64,000 bases of DNA from an uncultured Erythrobacter sp. (GTDB lineage: Bacteria > Pseudomonadota > Alphaproteobacteria > Sphingomonadales > Sphingomonadaceae): positions 248,001 to 312,000 of the forward strand of contig CANMUS010000002.1 of the NCBI GenBank assembly GCA_947501215.1. The letters run 5' to 3'. Below, piece by piece: positions 8,980-17,696 of the stretch. Within the stretch, counting starts at the first letter, position 1, and every line of letters starts with the position of its first letter. The translations under genes were made by a program, and so were the position numbers. Below the pieces are notes generated by a model that saw nothing but the letters and a program-made list of their open reading frames with translations, did no database searches and was not told the DNA's origin.

Positions 8980-9678
8980 ATGAGCGAGACCGTCCAGATT
9001 TCCACCCTTACCGGCGACGATAGTTTCAAAGGATACGTTGCCCGCCCCTCCGGCACCGCGAAGGCCGCCATCCTCGTCATCCAGGAAATCTTCGGCATCA
9101 ATGCCGGCATCCGGCGCAAATGCGACAAGCTGGCCGAAGACGGCTATCTCGCCGTAGCGCCCGACCTGTTCTGGCGCCTTGAACCGGGCATCGAGCTCGA
9201 TCCCGACATCGAGCCCGAATTCCAGCGCGCGCTCGACCTGATGGGCAAGTTCGACCAGGATCAGGGTATCCGCGACATCGAGGCAACGATCAATTACATC
9301 CGCGAGACCGAAGGCGTCGCCAAGGTCGGGGCGGTGGGATACTGCCTCGGAGGCCGGCTTGCCTACATGACCGCGGCCCGCACCGATGTCGATGCGACGG
9401 TCGGCTATTACGGCGTCGGAATCGACGGCTTGCTCGGCGAGAAGCATGCCATCGCAAATCCGTTGATGCTGCACATCCCGACCGAAGACGGCTTCGTCGA
9501 CAAGGATACGCAGAAGGCCATGCACGAGGGGCTGGACGACCATCCGAAGGTCACGCTCTACGATTACGAAGGCCTCGACCACGGCTTTGCCACCGAATTC
9601 GGCGAACGCAGATCGGAAGAGGCGGCACAGCTCGCGGACAGCCGCACGGCGGAGTTCTTCGCCGAGCATCTCGGCTGA
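8980..9678 (+). CDS. dienelactone hydrolase family protein
   Basis: 232 residues of the alpha/beta-hydrolase DLH family. The strand-turn VIQEIFGINAGIR is near residue 34, the nucleophile elbow GAVGYCLGGR supplies the catalytic Cys near residue 120, the Asp lies in PTEDGFVD near 170, and the His in LDHGFATE near 205, giving the DLH Cys-Asp-His triad. It hydrolyses dienelactones or similar small esters; the substrate is unknown. I chose the second ATG (8980): the AGAGGAG ribosome site sits 9 bases upstream of it, but directly against the ATG at 8971. The next gene begins 3 bases after the stop. Confidence 0.88.
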   Translation: MSETVQISTLTGDDSFKGYVARPSGTAKAAILVIQEIFGINAGIRRKCDKLAEDGYLAVAPDLFWRLEPGIELDPDIEPEFQRALDLMGKFDQDQGIRDIEATINYIRETEGVAKVGAVGYCLGGRLAYMTAARTDVDATVGYYGVGIDGLLGEKHAIANPLMLHIPTEDGFVDKDTQKAMHEGLDDHPKVTLYDYEGLDHGFATEFGERRSEEAAQLADSRTAEFFAEHLG

Positions 9679-9681
9679 CGC

Positions 9682-11271
9682 GTGGAGCGCCTTCCGTTTC
9701 GCTATATCTTCCCGGGGCTTTTCCTGCTGCTGTGCGCGGCGGCATGGCTCTGGGAACCGGCGCGGTGGGCGCTGGTGGGTCTCGTTCCGCTCGCCGCCGT
9801 CGGGCTATGGGATTTTTTCCAGCACGATCATACGCTTAGGCGGAATTATCCGCTTGTCGCGCGTATCCGCTGGCTCATGGAAGACCTGCGGCCCTTCGCC
9901 CAAGCCTATATCGTCGAAAGCGATCTCGAAGGACGGCCCTTCAGCCATCAGGCCCGCGCTCTCGTCTATGCGCGCGCCAAGGGCGATCTCGACTCGCACC
10001 CCATGGGCACGGAGTACGACGTCTATTCGGACGAATACGAATGGCTGAGCCACTCGATCGCGCCCAAAGCCGATGCACCGGAATTCTGGCGGCTTACGGT
10101 CGGCGAACAGACTTGCGCCAAGCCCTACTCGACCGCAATGCTGAATATTTCGGCGATGAGCTTCGGGTCTCTTTCCGCCAAGGCCATCGAAGCGCTCAAT
10201 GCCGGGGCGGCGCTGGGCGATTTTGCGCATAACACCGGCGAAGGTTCGATCAGCAAATATCACCGTTCCCACGGGGGCGACCTGGTCTGGGAGTTGGGCA
10301 GCGGATATTTCGGGGCACGAAAGTCGGACGGCAATTTCGATCCCGAACAATTTCGCGAGCGCGCTGCCGACGAACAGGTCAAGATGATTGAGCTCAAATT
10401 GAGCCAGGGCGCGAAGCCGGGGCACGGCGGCGTGCTTCCCGCTGCCAAGGTCACGCCGGAAATCGCCGAAGCTCGCGGCGTTCCCGCCGGGGTCACGGTC
10501 ACCTCTCCCGCCGCGCATCCCGCCTTTTCCACGCCCATCGAAATGCTCGAATTCGTCGCGGAACTGCGCGAGTTGTCGGGCGGCAAACCCGTCGGCATCA
10601 AGCTGTGCGTCGGCCAGCCGCACGAGCTTTTCGCCATGGGCAAGGCGATGCTCGAAACCGGCCTGCACCCCGATTTCATCACCATCGACGGCGCGGAGGG
10701 CGGGACTGGGGCTGCCCCGCTCGAATTGTCCAATTCCGTAGGAATGCCCTTGCGCGAAGGGCAAATCATGGTCCGCAACATGCTGGTCGGCCTGAACCTC
10801 AGATCGAAGGTGAAGATCGCCGCCTCGGGCAAAATCCATTCGGGCGCGCAGATGGCCAAGGCCTTCGCGCTGGGCGCCGATTGGTGCAATGCCGCGCGCC
10901 CCTTCATGTTCGCGCTCGGCTGCGTGCAATCGATGAACTGCCACAAGGGGACTTGCCCCACGGGAGTAGCGACGCAGGAAGCCTGGCGTCAGCGCGGCCT
11001 AGTGGTCGAAGACAAAGGGCCGCGCGTCGCCCGCTTCCAGAAGCAGACCCTCCATTCGCTGCGGGAAATCGTGGTCGCGATGGGGCTGTCCAGCCCGTGG
11101 GAGATCACGCCGCAGGACATGCGCGAGCGCTTGAACGGAGCGCGCTCCGATGCCATCGACCGGATCTACACCTTTCTCGAGCCGGGAGAACTGCTCGAGG
11201 ATCCCGATTCCACTGCCTATGCGCGGCACTGGCACGCAGCCCGGGCCGATAGCTTCAGGAGGACACAATGA
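9682..11271 (+). CDS. membrane-anchored FMN glutamate-synthase-like protein (GltB central domain)
   Basis: 529 residues. Two hydrophobic segments at the N-terminus (about 7-25 and 29-46) precede a single glutamate-synthase FMN/iron-sulfur domain. Diagnostic stretches are MSFGSLSAKAIEALNAGA near 156, GTGAAPLELSNSVGMPL near 345, and the 3Fe-4S cysteine motif CVQSMNCHKGTCPTGVATQ near 415. It lacks the glutaminase domain of full GltB, so it is not a complete GOGAT; stand-alone relatives are FMN oxidoreductases of uncertain substrate. GTG start 3 bases after the dienelactone hydrolase. The stop overlaps the next gene by 4 bases (ATGA), so these three genes likely form one operon. Confidence 0.85.
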   Translation: MERLPFRYIFPGLFLLLCAAAWLWEPARWALVGLVPLAAVGLWDFFQHDHTLRRNYPLVARIRWLMEDLRPFAQAYIVESDLEGRPFSHQARALVYARAKGDLDSHPMGTEYDVYSDEYEWLSHSIAPKADAPEFWRLTVGEQTCAKPYSTAMLNISAMSFGSLSAKAIEALNAGAALGDFAHNTGEGSISKYHRSHGGDLVWELGSGYFGARKSDGNFDPEQFRERAADEQVKMIELKLSQGAKPGHGGVLPAAKVTPEIAEARGVPAGVTVTSPAAHPAFSTPIEMLEFVAELRELSGGKPVGIKLCVGQPHELFAMGKAMLETGLHPDFITIDGAEGGTGAAPLELSNSVGMPLREGQIMVRNMLVGLNLRSKVKIAASGKIHSGAQMAKAFALGADWCNAARPFMFALGCVQSMNCHKGTCPTGVATQEAWRQRGLVVEDKGPRVARFQKQTLHSLREIVVAMGLSSPWEITPQDMRERLNGARSDAIDRIYTFLEPGELLEDPDSTAYARHWHAARADSFRRTQ

Positions 11272-11672
11272 GTTCCGCAAGAACCGGTCTGGGAAATTGG
11301 CATCGCGTGATCGAGGGTGGCAGCAAGCCCGAAGAACTCGCCGCAATGATCCACAAGGACGCCGTATTCCACTCCCCCGTCGTGCATACGCCGCAACGCG
11401 GGCAGACGATCGTGGTCGCCTATCTCTCGGCCGCAGGCGAAACGCTTGGCAACGACAGCTTCGAATATGTTCGGGAGCTGGTCGACGGCGACAATGCGAT
11501 GCTCGAATTCACGACCGAGATGGACGGCATCCACATCAACGGCATAGATCTCATCCGCTTCGACGACGAGGGGAAGATCGTCGATTTCAAGGTCATGGTG
11601 CGTCCGCTGAAAGCAGTGAACAAGGTGTGGGAGCAGATGGCGGCACAGCTGGAGCGCATGAAAGCGGGCTGA
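11268..11672 (+). CDS. SnoaL/NTF2-like fold protein
   Basis: 134 residues with an NTF2/SnoaL-like alpha+beta cone pattern: an N-terminal helical part, then KDAVFHSPVVHTPQRG, FEYVRELVDGDNAMLEFTTE and INGIDLIRFDDEGKIVDFKV. Such proteins bind small hydrophobic ligands or act as isomerase-like enzymes; the catalytic residues cannot be assigned here. The start overlaps the upstream glutamate-synthase-like gene by 4 bases and has a strong AGGAGG site 6 bases ahead, so it is the last gene of a three-gene operon. Confidence 0.8.
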   Translation: MSSARTGLGNWHRVIEGGSKPEELAAMIHKDAVFHSPVVHTPQRGQTIVVAYLSAAGETLGNDSFEYVRELVDGDNAMLEFTTEMDGIHINGIDLIRFDDEGKIVDFKVMVRPLKAVNKVWEQMAAQLERMKAG

Positions 11673-11700
11673 ACCGCAAGTCAGCGCTACGCGTTCACCG

Positions 11701-11719
11701 TTAGCGCTCGTTTAACCAT
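11701..11719 (+). promoter_or_regulatory. candidate CtrA-binding site
   Basis: TTAG-N7-TTAACCAT, one base from the alphaproteobacterial CtrA full site TTAA-N7-TTAA and with the preferred CCAT extension. It ends 20 bases before the GTG of the REC-HPt gene, a position expected to overlap its promoter. Binding by CtrA is inferred. Confidence 0.55.
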
Positions 11720-11738
11720 ATCCTGCGATAGCGGCGGC

Positions 11739-12506
11739 GTGTACGAGCCGAAATCCGCCAGCTGGACCGACAAACGCGTGTCGAAGGGCGAGTCCCCCGA
11801 CGGGACCTCCACTGCGCTGCGTGTATTGCTCGCCGAAGACACGCAAATCAGCGCCGATGTGCTCATGGCGATGACCCGCCACCTTTCCGTACAGATGGAT
11901 CACGCGGTCAACGGCGTAGAGGCGATCGTCATGATCAAGGCGGCGGAAAATGCTGCCAAGCCTTACTCGATGCTGCTGCTCGACGTGAATATGCCGATCC
12001 TCGACGGGGTCGAGACCGCCAAGCGACTGCGCGCGCAAGGCTACGACGCAGAATACCTGCCGATCATCGCCGTCACGGCCGCCACCGATCTCGACGAAGT
12101 GCGCACCTACCGCGGAGCGGGCATGCAGGCTTATTTGGAAAAGCCCATCGCGCTGGACGATCTCCGCGCCACGCTGAGGGCCTGGGGGCACCGCACGAGC
12201 AATACTCCGCAGCGCAAGCGCAGCGCCGCTCTCGAAGCGCTGAAATTGCGCTTCGACGACCGTACGCTCGGCCTGCTCCGGCAGATCGACGGTGCGCTCG
12301 ACCGCTCCGACATCGACGAGGCCCTGATCATGGAATTGCGCAATTTGCTGCACCAGCTTGCCGGCACTGCAGGCTCCTTCGGTCAGCGCCGGTTGGGCGA
12401 GGTGGCGCGCAACCAGGAAGCGGCGCTGCTTGCTGCGTTCTTTGCGGGCGAGGATGTGAAACCTGTCCTCGAGAATGCAAAAAGTGCTTTGAAGGCAGAG
12501 ATCTAA
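11739..12506 (+). CDS. two-domain REC-HPt signalling protein
   Basis: 255 residues. The receiver domain (about 27-148) has the acidic pair AEDTQ, phospho-acceptor Asp82 in LLLDVNMPILDG, the Thr of AVTAAT and Lys135 in EKPIA. A linker leads to an HPt-like four-helix region (about 165-255) whose LLHQLAGTAGSFG supplies candidate phosphohistidine His205. There is no DNA-binding output, so it is probably a phosphorelay shuttle. The GTG start lies just downstream of a near-consensus CtrA site. The outer-membrane-type gene starts at the very next base after the stop, so the two are coupled. The first 25 residues are poorly conserved in character, and a downstream start cannot be excluded. Confidence 0.85.
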   Translation: MYEPKSASWTDKRVSKGESPDGTSTALRVLLAEDTQISADVLMAMTRHLSVQMDHAVNGVEAIVMIKAAENAAKPYSMLLLDVNMPILDGVETAKRLRAQGYDAEYLPIIAVTAATDLDEVRTYRGAGMQAYLEKPIALDDLRATLRAWGHRTSNTPQRKRSAALEALKLRFDDRTLGLLRQIDGALDRSDIDEALIMELRNLLHQLAGTAGSFGQRRLGEVARNQEAALLAAFFAGEDVKPVLENAKSALKAEI

Positions 12507-13442
12507 ATGACGCGCGCCATATTGCTTCAGCATCTCCGCCACGCAACCGGCTTGCTGTTTTTCGCAGCGCTCGCGCTGATCGCCGCACCCGCCATCGCCC
12601 AGAACGGAGATCCCGTGGAGGTCGAGGCGCGGGTCGAAGCAATCGGGATCCAATCGGACATAATGATCGAAGACGGCGACGAATTCGACAGCTCGGGCTA
12701 CGGCATTCGCGGCGATCTGGCACTCGACTGGAGCCTGAGTCCGCGCACGACAGCACGGATCGAGGTGGATGCGGGGGTCTTCGACTATGAAGGCCTCAAC
12801 CGCGACACGCTGACCAGCTACGGCGTTTCGGCGAGCGTCGAACACGAAGTATCGGAGACGGTGACGGTCCAGCTCCGCGCGCGCAGGATCGAAAATATCG
12901 CTGTCCTGGAGGCGTTCAGCGCAGACCAGACCTCCGTCGCAGCCCAAGTGGAATGGTCGAAAGGCAACGACCGTGTGCGCGTCGAAGCCGATTATCGCCA
13001 GCGCGAATATGACACGACGCGTGCCGGAACCGGCGAAGGCTATCGGGTCGCTGCCCAATACAATCGGCGGCTCGGTTCCTACCACTGGCTTCGCATCGAA
13101 GCGCGTGTGGAGGAAATGACCAGCGATGACGAGGAACGCCGCAGCTACGATCGGCGCGTGGTGCGTTTGAAGTACAGCCATCCGGTTACTCGGATGCTGA
13201 GGGTACGCCCATCGATCGAATATCGCGAATGGGATTACGCCGGCCGTATCGCGCGGGGAGATCCCGATCGGGCCTTGCGCGAAGACAGCTACGTCGCAAC
13301 GGCAGTCGACCTGTCCTACGGCCACTGGAACCGCGGCCCCTATGCCCGCGCCAGCGCCGAATACCGCTTCAGGGGCTCGAACGACTCCCGCTACGATATG
13401 GATGGCGCGCGGTTCGGCCTGGTGGTCGGTTACCGCTTCTGA
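12507..13442 (+). CDS. putative outer-membrane beta-barrel protein
   Basis: 311 residues. A signal peptide (residues 1-31, LLFFAALALIAAPAIAQ) is followed by a chain of alternating hydrophobic/hydrophilic strands of 9-12 residues with acidic turns, ending in VVGYRF. A terminal Phe preceded by alternating hydrophobics is the BAM recognition signature, so I read it as an outer-membrane barrel with perhaps 10-14 strands. No transport or enzyme motif is recognised. It starts one base after the REC-HPt stop and probably shares its CtrA-linked promoter. It is convergent with the PgsB-like gene, with 96 bases between the stops and no clear terminator. Confidence 0.75.
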   Translation: MTRAILLQHLRHATGLLFFAALALIAAPAIAQNGDPVEVEARVEAIGIQSDIMIEDGDEFDSSGYGIRGDLALDWSLSPRTTARIEVDAGVFDYEGLNRDTLTSYGVSASVEHEVSETVTVQLRARRIENIAVLEAFSADQTSVAAQVEWSKGNDRVRVEADYRQREYDTTRAGTGEGYRVAAQYNRRLGSYHWLRIEARVEEMTSDDEERRSYDRRVVRLKYSHPVTRMLRVRPSIEYREWDYAGRIARGDPDRALREDSYVATAVDLSYGHWNRGPYARASAEYRFRGSNDSRYDMDGARFGLVVGYRF

Positions 13443-13538
13443 CTGTAGCGGCAGGACCTCGAGTTGGCGGATGAGCTCCGCTGACAGCAATTACTCGAGC
13501 GGCCCGCCCCATCCTCGCACCATCATTTCGGATATGGC

Positions 13539-16500
13539 TTAGGCCGCCCGGCGCTCCCGCCGTGCCTTTATCGACTTGGCGAGCCAGCCACCCTTTTGTC
13601 GTGACGTCAGCTCCTTCAGCTCCGACGCGGCGCGCTGGTTAGAGATCTGCTCGGCGATCAGCGAGGCGTAAATGCGATCGGAAGCCTTGCGCCGGCGCAC
13701 CGCATCGCCCGCATCGATGAATGCCTCCACCGTCGTGACAAGGCTGGAACCGATCTTCGCCAGCTGGCCGCCGGACGCCCCCTCCCCGCCGCCGGTTTCG
13801 ATCGACAGGCCGGACAGTTTCTCCATCTGCTCGTTCAAGCGCGCTTCGAGTACATCGCATTGCGCGGCGGAGAGCGCAGCCTGCATGCCCTGTTCGCGCA
13901 ATTCGGCCAGCAGGGCGCGCAGTTCCGCCTCACTCAGGACGCCGAATTCGTGGAAGCTGGCGAGCATGCGATAGCCGCGCTCGACCGTAGCCGGGTCTTC
14001 CTCACGCAATTGCTGGCACGCTTTCCAGGCCGCCTCCCATGCCTGCCAGCGATAGACCCAATCGAGCCCGGTGCCCTTGATGTTCTGCATGCCCATGATG
14101 CGATTAAGTAGACCGGGCGGCGTGTTTGCGGCTACCAGACGAACGATCGCCTCGCCTTTCATGTAATAGTCGCGCACCGGGACCAGCTTTGCGTGAAAGG
14201 CCTTGTGTAACAGAGCTCTCAGCGCCTGATCCTGCGATGCCGGATCGCCGCCGCCCGCCACGGCCTGCTCGATTGCAAGGTATTCACGGTGCAACTCTGC
14301 AACCGCTTCATAGTGCGCGAGAATAGCCTCGGCGTGGTCTACGTTCGCCAGAGCTTCGCCCAGTTTGCCGTCCTTCGCAGCTGCAAGCGCGTCCTCCGGC
14401 GCCAGCTTGTGCGCTTGTGGGGCAAGCATCGCCGTCAGCAGGCCATCGAGTGCGTCCTGGCTGAGCGGGATGCGCTGATGGCGGGCCAGCGCACGCAATT
14501 GCTCCAGCGGCTCGACATCCTTGGCAACGAGGCTCAGCGACGCCGCATATTCCGCCCACTCCTCCTCGATGAAGCCGAGCAGCCCCTCGATATTGCTGCC
14601 GATCAGGAAGTGCCGGTCGGCTGCCACATCGCGCACCAGCATGCGCGCGAAGACCCGGCTGCGCGGCACGCGGTCGGCGCGGTTGTTGACCACGGTGGTC
14701 ACGAAGATCTCCGGGTCCTTTTCGAGGTCGTGATCGGCAAAGCCCATGCGGGTCCAGTTGCCCATCGCGCCGAAGCGTTCGTTGGCCGACATGCCCATGA
14801 CGAATTGCAAGCTGCGCCCGTCGATTTCCGCGCGCGGATAGGTCTTGAGCACGCCAAGGTCGGCTACGACCCGATCGGACATTTCCTTGATGCAGAAATC
14901 GGGCTCCAGCCACAGCTCGTCGCCCATTGCGGTGACCAACGCGATGTTGAACGGGTGCTCTTCATAGGGGAACCGGTCGAGCAGGTTCTTGTGGATCAGC
15001 CCGGCCTCTTTCCACCCGACCGAGCGCATGCGCGTGCTCGCCCTGGCCGCCCCTTCGGCCAGGATCGGCAGCATTTCCTCCTCGGTCGTCAGCAGCGTCG
15101 AATTGTGCGGGATGAACTCGCACATGACCTCGGGAATATTTCGGCCGGCGGGGCCCTGTACGTCTTCGTGGTCGGGGTAGGTATTGGTGATGGTCCCGAT
15201 ATCGTCGCGCATCCAGTCCTGCTGCAGTATGCGGACATAGGAGGGGTTGAGCCCCATGCATTCCCACAGGAACACGCGCGCCTTCAGCCCGCGCGAAGTC
15301 TTGAGCAGGTTGAACTGCTCCCAGATCGTTGCCTTGTCGTATGGGCGGAACAGGAACATCTCGGTCAGCTCGCCATAGGGATTGCCGAGCAGGAACATCG
15401 CCTCGCAGCCGGTGGTCTTGGAGACGATCGAGGGGCCAAGCGCATTGATGAGGCCGGCCTTCAGCCGCTCCGTGCCGGATTTCCCGCGTGTCCCCCAGCC
15501 GCCGAGCACCAAGGACAGCCCGTCCCGCAGCCGCCGCGCTTGCCAGCCGAGCCATATGTGCCGTCCGAGAAACCATGCGCTCGCCAGCAGCACGAAGACA
15601 CCAAGCTCGACGAGATTGTTGGCAAAAACCGTCGAAACATAAGCCGATGCGCGGTCCCAGAAAATCGGCAGCGCTGCAAAAACACCGCCCGCGCTGTAGA
15701 GCTTGACGATATGCGGCGTCGGTGTGCCCTCCGTGTCGTGATACGCCCGGAAGACCAGATCTAGGTCGAGTTCGCGGAGCTTGGCGATATAGGCCTCGGG
15801 ATCGCGATTCCTCAGGCTCGCCAGCTCGGGAAAGCTACGAGTCACCTTCCAGAACGCCTTCATCCGGGCGGAAATCCCCGCAGGTGCGCTTATCTCGGTT
15901 ATCCCCGCGCTGGTGAAGATCTTGGTCGTGCCGCCGCGGTCGAGCGCCGACAGTACCTGGTCGACCAATGGGAGGTAATTGCGCCAGCCCCCCTCGCCGC
16001 TTTCGAACAGCGGTTCGCCCGGCACCTTGGTCGGGGCGAGTTCGGCCATGCGCGCGCTCGGTGCGATCAGGCTGCCGTGATAGTGGCGACCCTTGGTGTG
16101 ATAGAACGCTTGGCGCTTGTCGGTTGCGCTGTGCCGGCCCTCGAACAGCATCCGCCAGGCACGGCGGCGGAAATACTCACCGCGCTGGATCGACGGCACC
16201 GGGCCCGATTTTAACGCAAGGCCGAAATCGCGCTGCGCCAGCACCGCCATCACCCGGCCGACCTTGTCCTCATCCTCGGCCAGCCATTGGCGCAGCGCCG
16301 GGATCCTTCGCAACGCCCCTTCGCGCATCGGATGAACCGTTTCGGCGAGATTGCGGCGAATCTCGCGCGCCTCGGGATTGGTCCAGAACCAGATGCGCTC
16401 ACGTACCTCGTCGCTCCAGCGCCATAACTTCGGTGAGGGATTCCGGTTCCGAAGCCCTTCGACCGCGCCCAGCAATTGGCCGACCAGTGCCGCCGGAGCA

Positions 16501-17696
16501 TCGCCCGCATCGCTTGCGGCATGCTGCGCGATGTCGGCGCAGGCTTCCAGCGCGATCCGCAGGACGAATTCGTCGTCGTCGCGCTTCAGGGTCGATGCGA
16601 TGGCCCGCAAATAGAGGTTTGCGCTAAGCGCTTCGAGATTGGCGGCGGGCGCAGCGAAGAAAGCGGCGCGAACCTGGGCGTCTTCGTCACGCAGCAGATC
16701 TTTGGCAGCCTGCGTGGCGCGGCCTGGAGGCAGGATGGGGAGGCATTCGGCCACCACCTGCCGCACGGCGCCGTCGGGGTCGTTGCAAAGAATGTCGAAG
16801 GCTCTCTGCAAGCGGTTCGAGGTGTGGAGGAGGCCCGCGATCCGCCGAACGAGGTGGCGGCGAACGAAAACCTCGCCATCGCGCTGCGCCGGCGCTTTCG
16901 TGTCGAGATCGACGGCCAGCCGCCGCTCGACGAGCGAGTGCACGGTGTGCGGCGAAAGCGCGAACATGACGTCGAACGCCTCACACTGGGTCCAGACATC
17001 TTCGGAAAGATCGAGACACGCCCGGCGCGTCGCACTGAGAACCGCATCAAGCCATAGGCCCCCGGTCCTCGGTGGCAGGTTCTCGGCGATGCGCCGCATG
17101 CAGGCATGGGCCGCCCGGCGGATGCGCGCATCGCCATGCCAATTCCGCGTGGCGGGGAGGAGGACCTCGAAAATCTCGGTCATCGTCTCGCCTTCGGTCA
17201 GGGCGAGATCGTAACGGACCGCTTCACCGGCCACCCATCCCAACCGCTCCAGCGCGAAGGCCAGAACGCGCTCGCGCTCGCCGAGCCGCTTGGTGAAGCG
17301 TTCAACCACCGCGTCGGCATCGAAGAAGTCCCGCGTGGCCTGTTCGTCGCGCCTGATCTGGCGGGCGCGCGAACCGAGGGCCCGGGCGAAATCGAGGATC
17401 GCCGCCCGCTGCTCCGCCGTGTCGAGTGCGCTGGCGAAGCGCGACTGGAACCGCTCTTCCGCTCTGCTCATTCGGGCGATCTCGTCGCGCTGCAACAGGC
17501 AGAAATCGGCAAGGACCGTCGCATGGCGGGCAGCTGGCCGGGCGTCGCCCCTTTCCCCGGCATAAGCGAGAATTTCCTCCCGCAAGTCGGCATAGACCGG
17601 CAGCAGCTTGTCTGCGAAGCCATGATCGAGGCGCTCGCCCAGTGGGACCTCCACCGGTCGCGCTTGTGCCACATCGATATTGGCCGCCGCATTCAT
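13539..17696 (-). CDS. giant PgsB/CapB-type amide ligase with long helical N-terminal extension
   Basis: 1385 residues, about 3.5 times a normal PgsB/CapB. Residues 1 to about 685 are helical and partly HEAT-like (for example LLRDEDAQVRAAFFAAPA), with no family I recognise. One membrane segment follows (about 695-712, LVELGVFVLLASAWFL), then a PgsB/CapB Mur-ligase-like domain from about 730 to 1125. Its motifs parallel CapB: P-loop GWGTRGKSGT (about 733-742), SKTTGC, WECMGLNPSY, NTYPDHEDVQGP, VNNRADRVPRSRVFA and FLIGSN. The last 260 residues are helical. CapB enzymes activate a carboxylate with ATP and add the next amino acid, classically glutamate through its gamma-carboxyl. The ATG at 17696 overlaps the upstream stop by 4 bases. 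The substrate here is unknown. Confidence 0.85.
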   Translation of the reverse strand: MNAAANIDVAQARPVEVPLGERLDHGFADKLLPVYADLREEILAYAGERGDARPAARHATVLADFCLLQRDEIARMSRAEERFQSRFASALDTAEQRAAILDFARALGSRARQIRRDEQATRDFFDADAVVERFTKRLGERERVLAFALERLGWVAGEAVRYDLALTEGETMTEIFEVLLPATRNWHGDARIRRAAHACMRRIAENLPPRTGGLWLDAVLSATRRACLDLSEDVWTQCEAFDVMFALSPHTVHSLVERRLAVDLDTKAPAQRDGEVFVRRHLVRRIAGLLHTSNRLQRAFDILCNDPDGAVRQVVAECLPILPPGRATQAAKDLLRDEDAQVRAAFFAAPAANLEALSANLYLRAIASTLKRDDDEFVLRIALEACADIAQHAASDAGDAPAALVGQLLGAVEGLRNRNPSPKLWRWSDEVRERIWFWTNPEAREIRRNLAETVHPMREGALRRIPALRQWLAEDEDKVGRVMAVLAQRDFGLALKSGPVPSIQRGEYFRRRAWRMLFEGRHSATDKRQAFYHTKGRHYHGSLIAPSARMAELAPTKVPGEPLFESGEGGWRNYLPLVDQVLSALDRGGTTKIFTSAGITEISAPAGISARMKAFWKVTRSFPELASLRNRDPEAYIAKLRELDLDLVFRAYHDTEGTPTPHIVKLYSAGGVFAALPIFWDRASAYVSTVFANNLVELGVFVLLASAWFLGRHIWLGWQARRLRDGLSLVLGGWGTRGKSGTERLKAGLINALGPSIVSKTTGCEAMFLLGNPYGELTEMFLFRPYDKATIWEQFNLLKTSRGLKARVFLWECMGLNPSYVRILQQDWMRDDIGTITNTYPDHEDVQGPAGRNIPEVMCEFIPHNSTLLTTEEEMLPILAEGAARASTRMRSVGWKEAGLIHKNLLDRFPYEEHPFNIALVTAMGDELWLEPDFCIKEMSDRVVADLGVLKTYPRAEIDGRSLQFVMGMSANERFGAMGNWTRMGFADHDLEKDPEIFVTTVVNNRADRVPRSRVFARMLVRDVAADRHFLIGSNIEGLLGFIEEEWAEYAASLSLVAKDVEPLEQLRALARHQRIPLSQDALDGLLTAMLAPQAHKLAPEDALAAAKDGKLGEALANVDHAEAILAHYEAVAELHREYLAIEQAVAGGGDPASQDQALRALLHKAFHAKLVPVRDYYMKGEAIVRLVAANTPPGLLNRIMGMQNIKGTGLDWVYRWQAWEAAWKACQQLREEDPATVERGYRMLASFHEFGVLSEAELRALLAELREQGMQAALSAAQCDVLEARLNEQMEKLSGLSIETGGGEGASGGQLAKIGSSLVTTVEAFIDAGDAVRRRKASDRIYASLIAEQISNQRAASELKELTSRQKGGWLAKSIKARRERRAA

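Noticed and set aside
7520..8983. A 487-codon plus-strand open frame opposite mnmE
   Set aside because: Ser/Arg/Ala-rich mirror of MnmE, which has all GTPase motifs.
11712..13490. A 592-codon minus-strand open frame opposite the REC-HPt and outer-membrane genes
   Set aside because: It is antisense to two genes with clear domains and a signal peptide; its translation is His/Arg/Asp-rich without motifs, typical of a GC-rich shadow frame.
14289..15764. A 491-codon plus-strand open frame opposite the PgsB-like ligase domain
   Set aside because: Mirror of a strongly conserved ligase region; no motif, no ribosome site.
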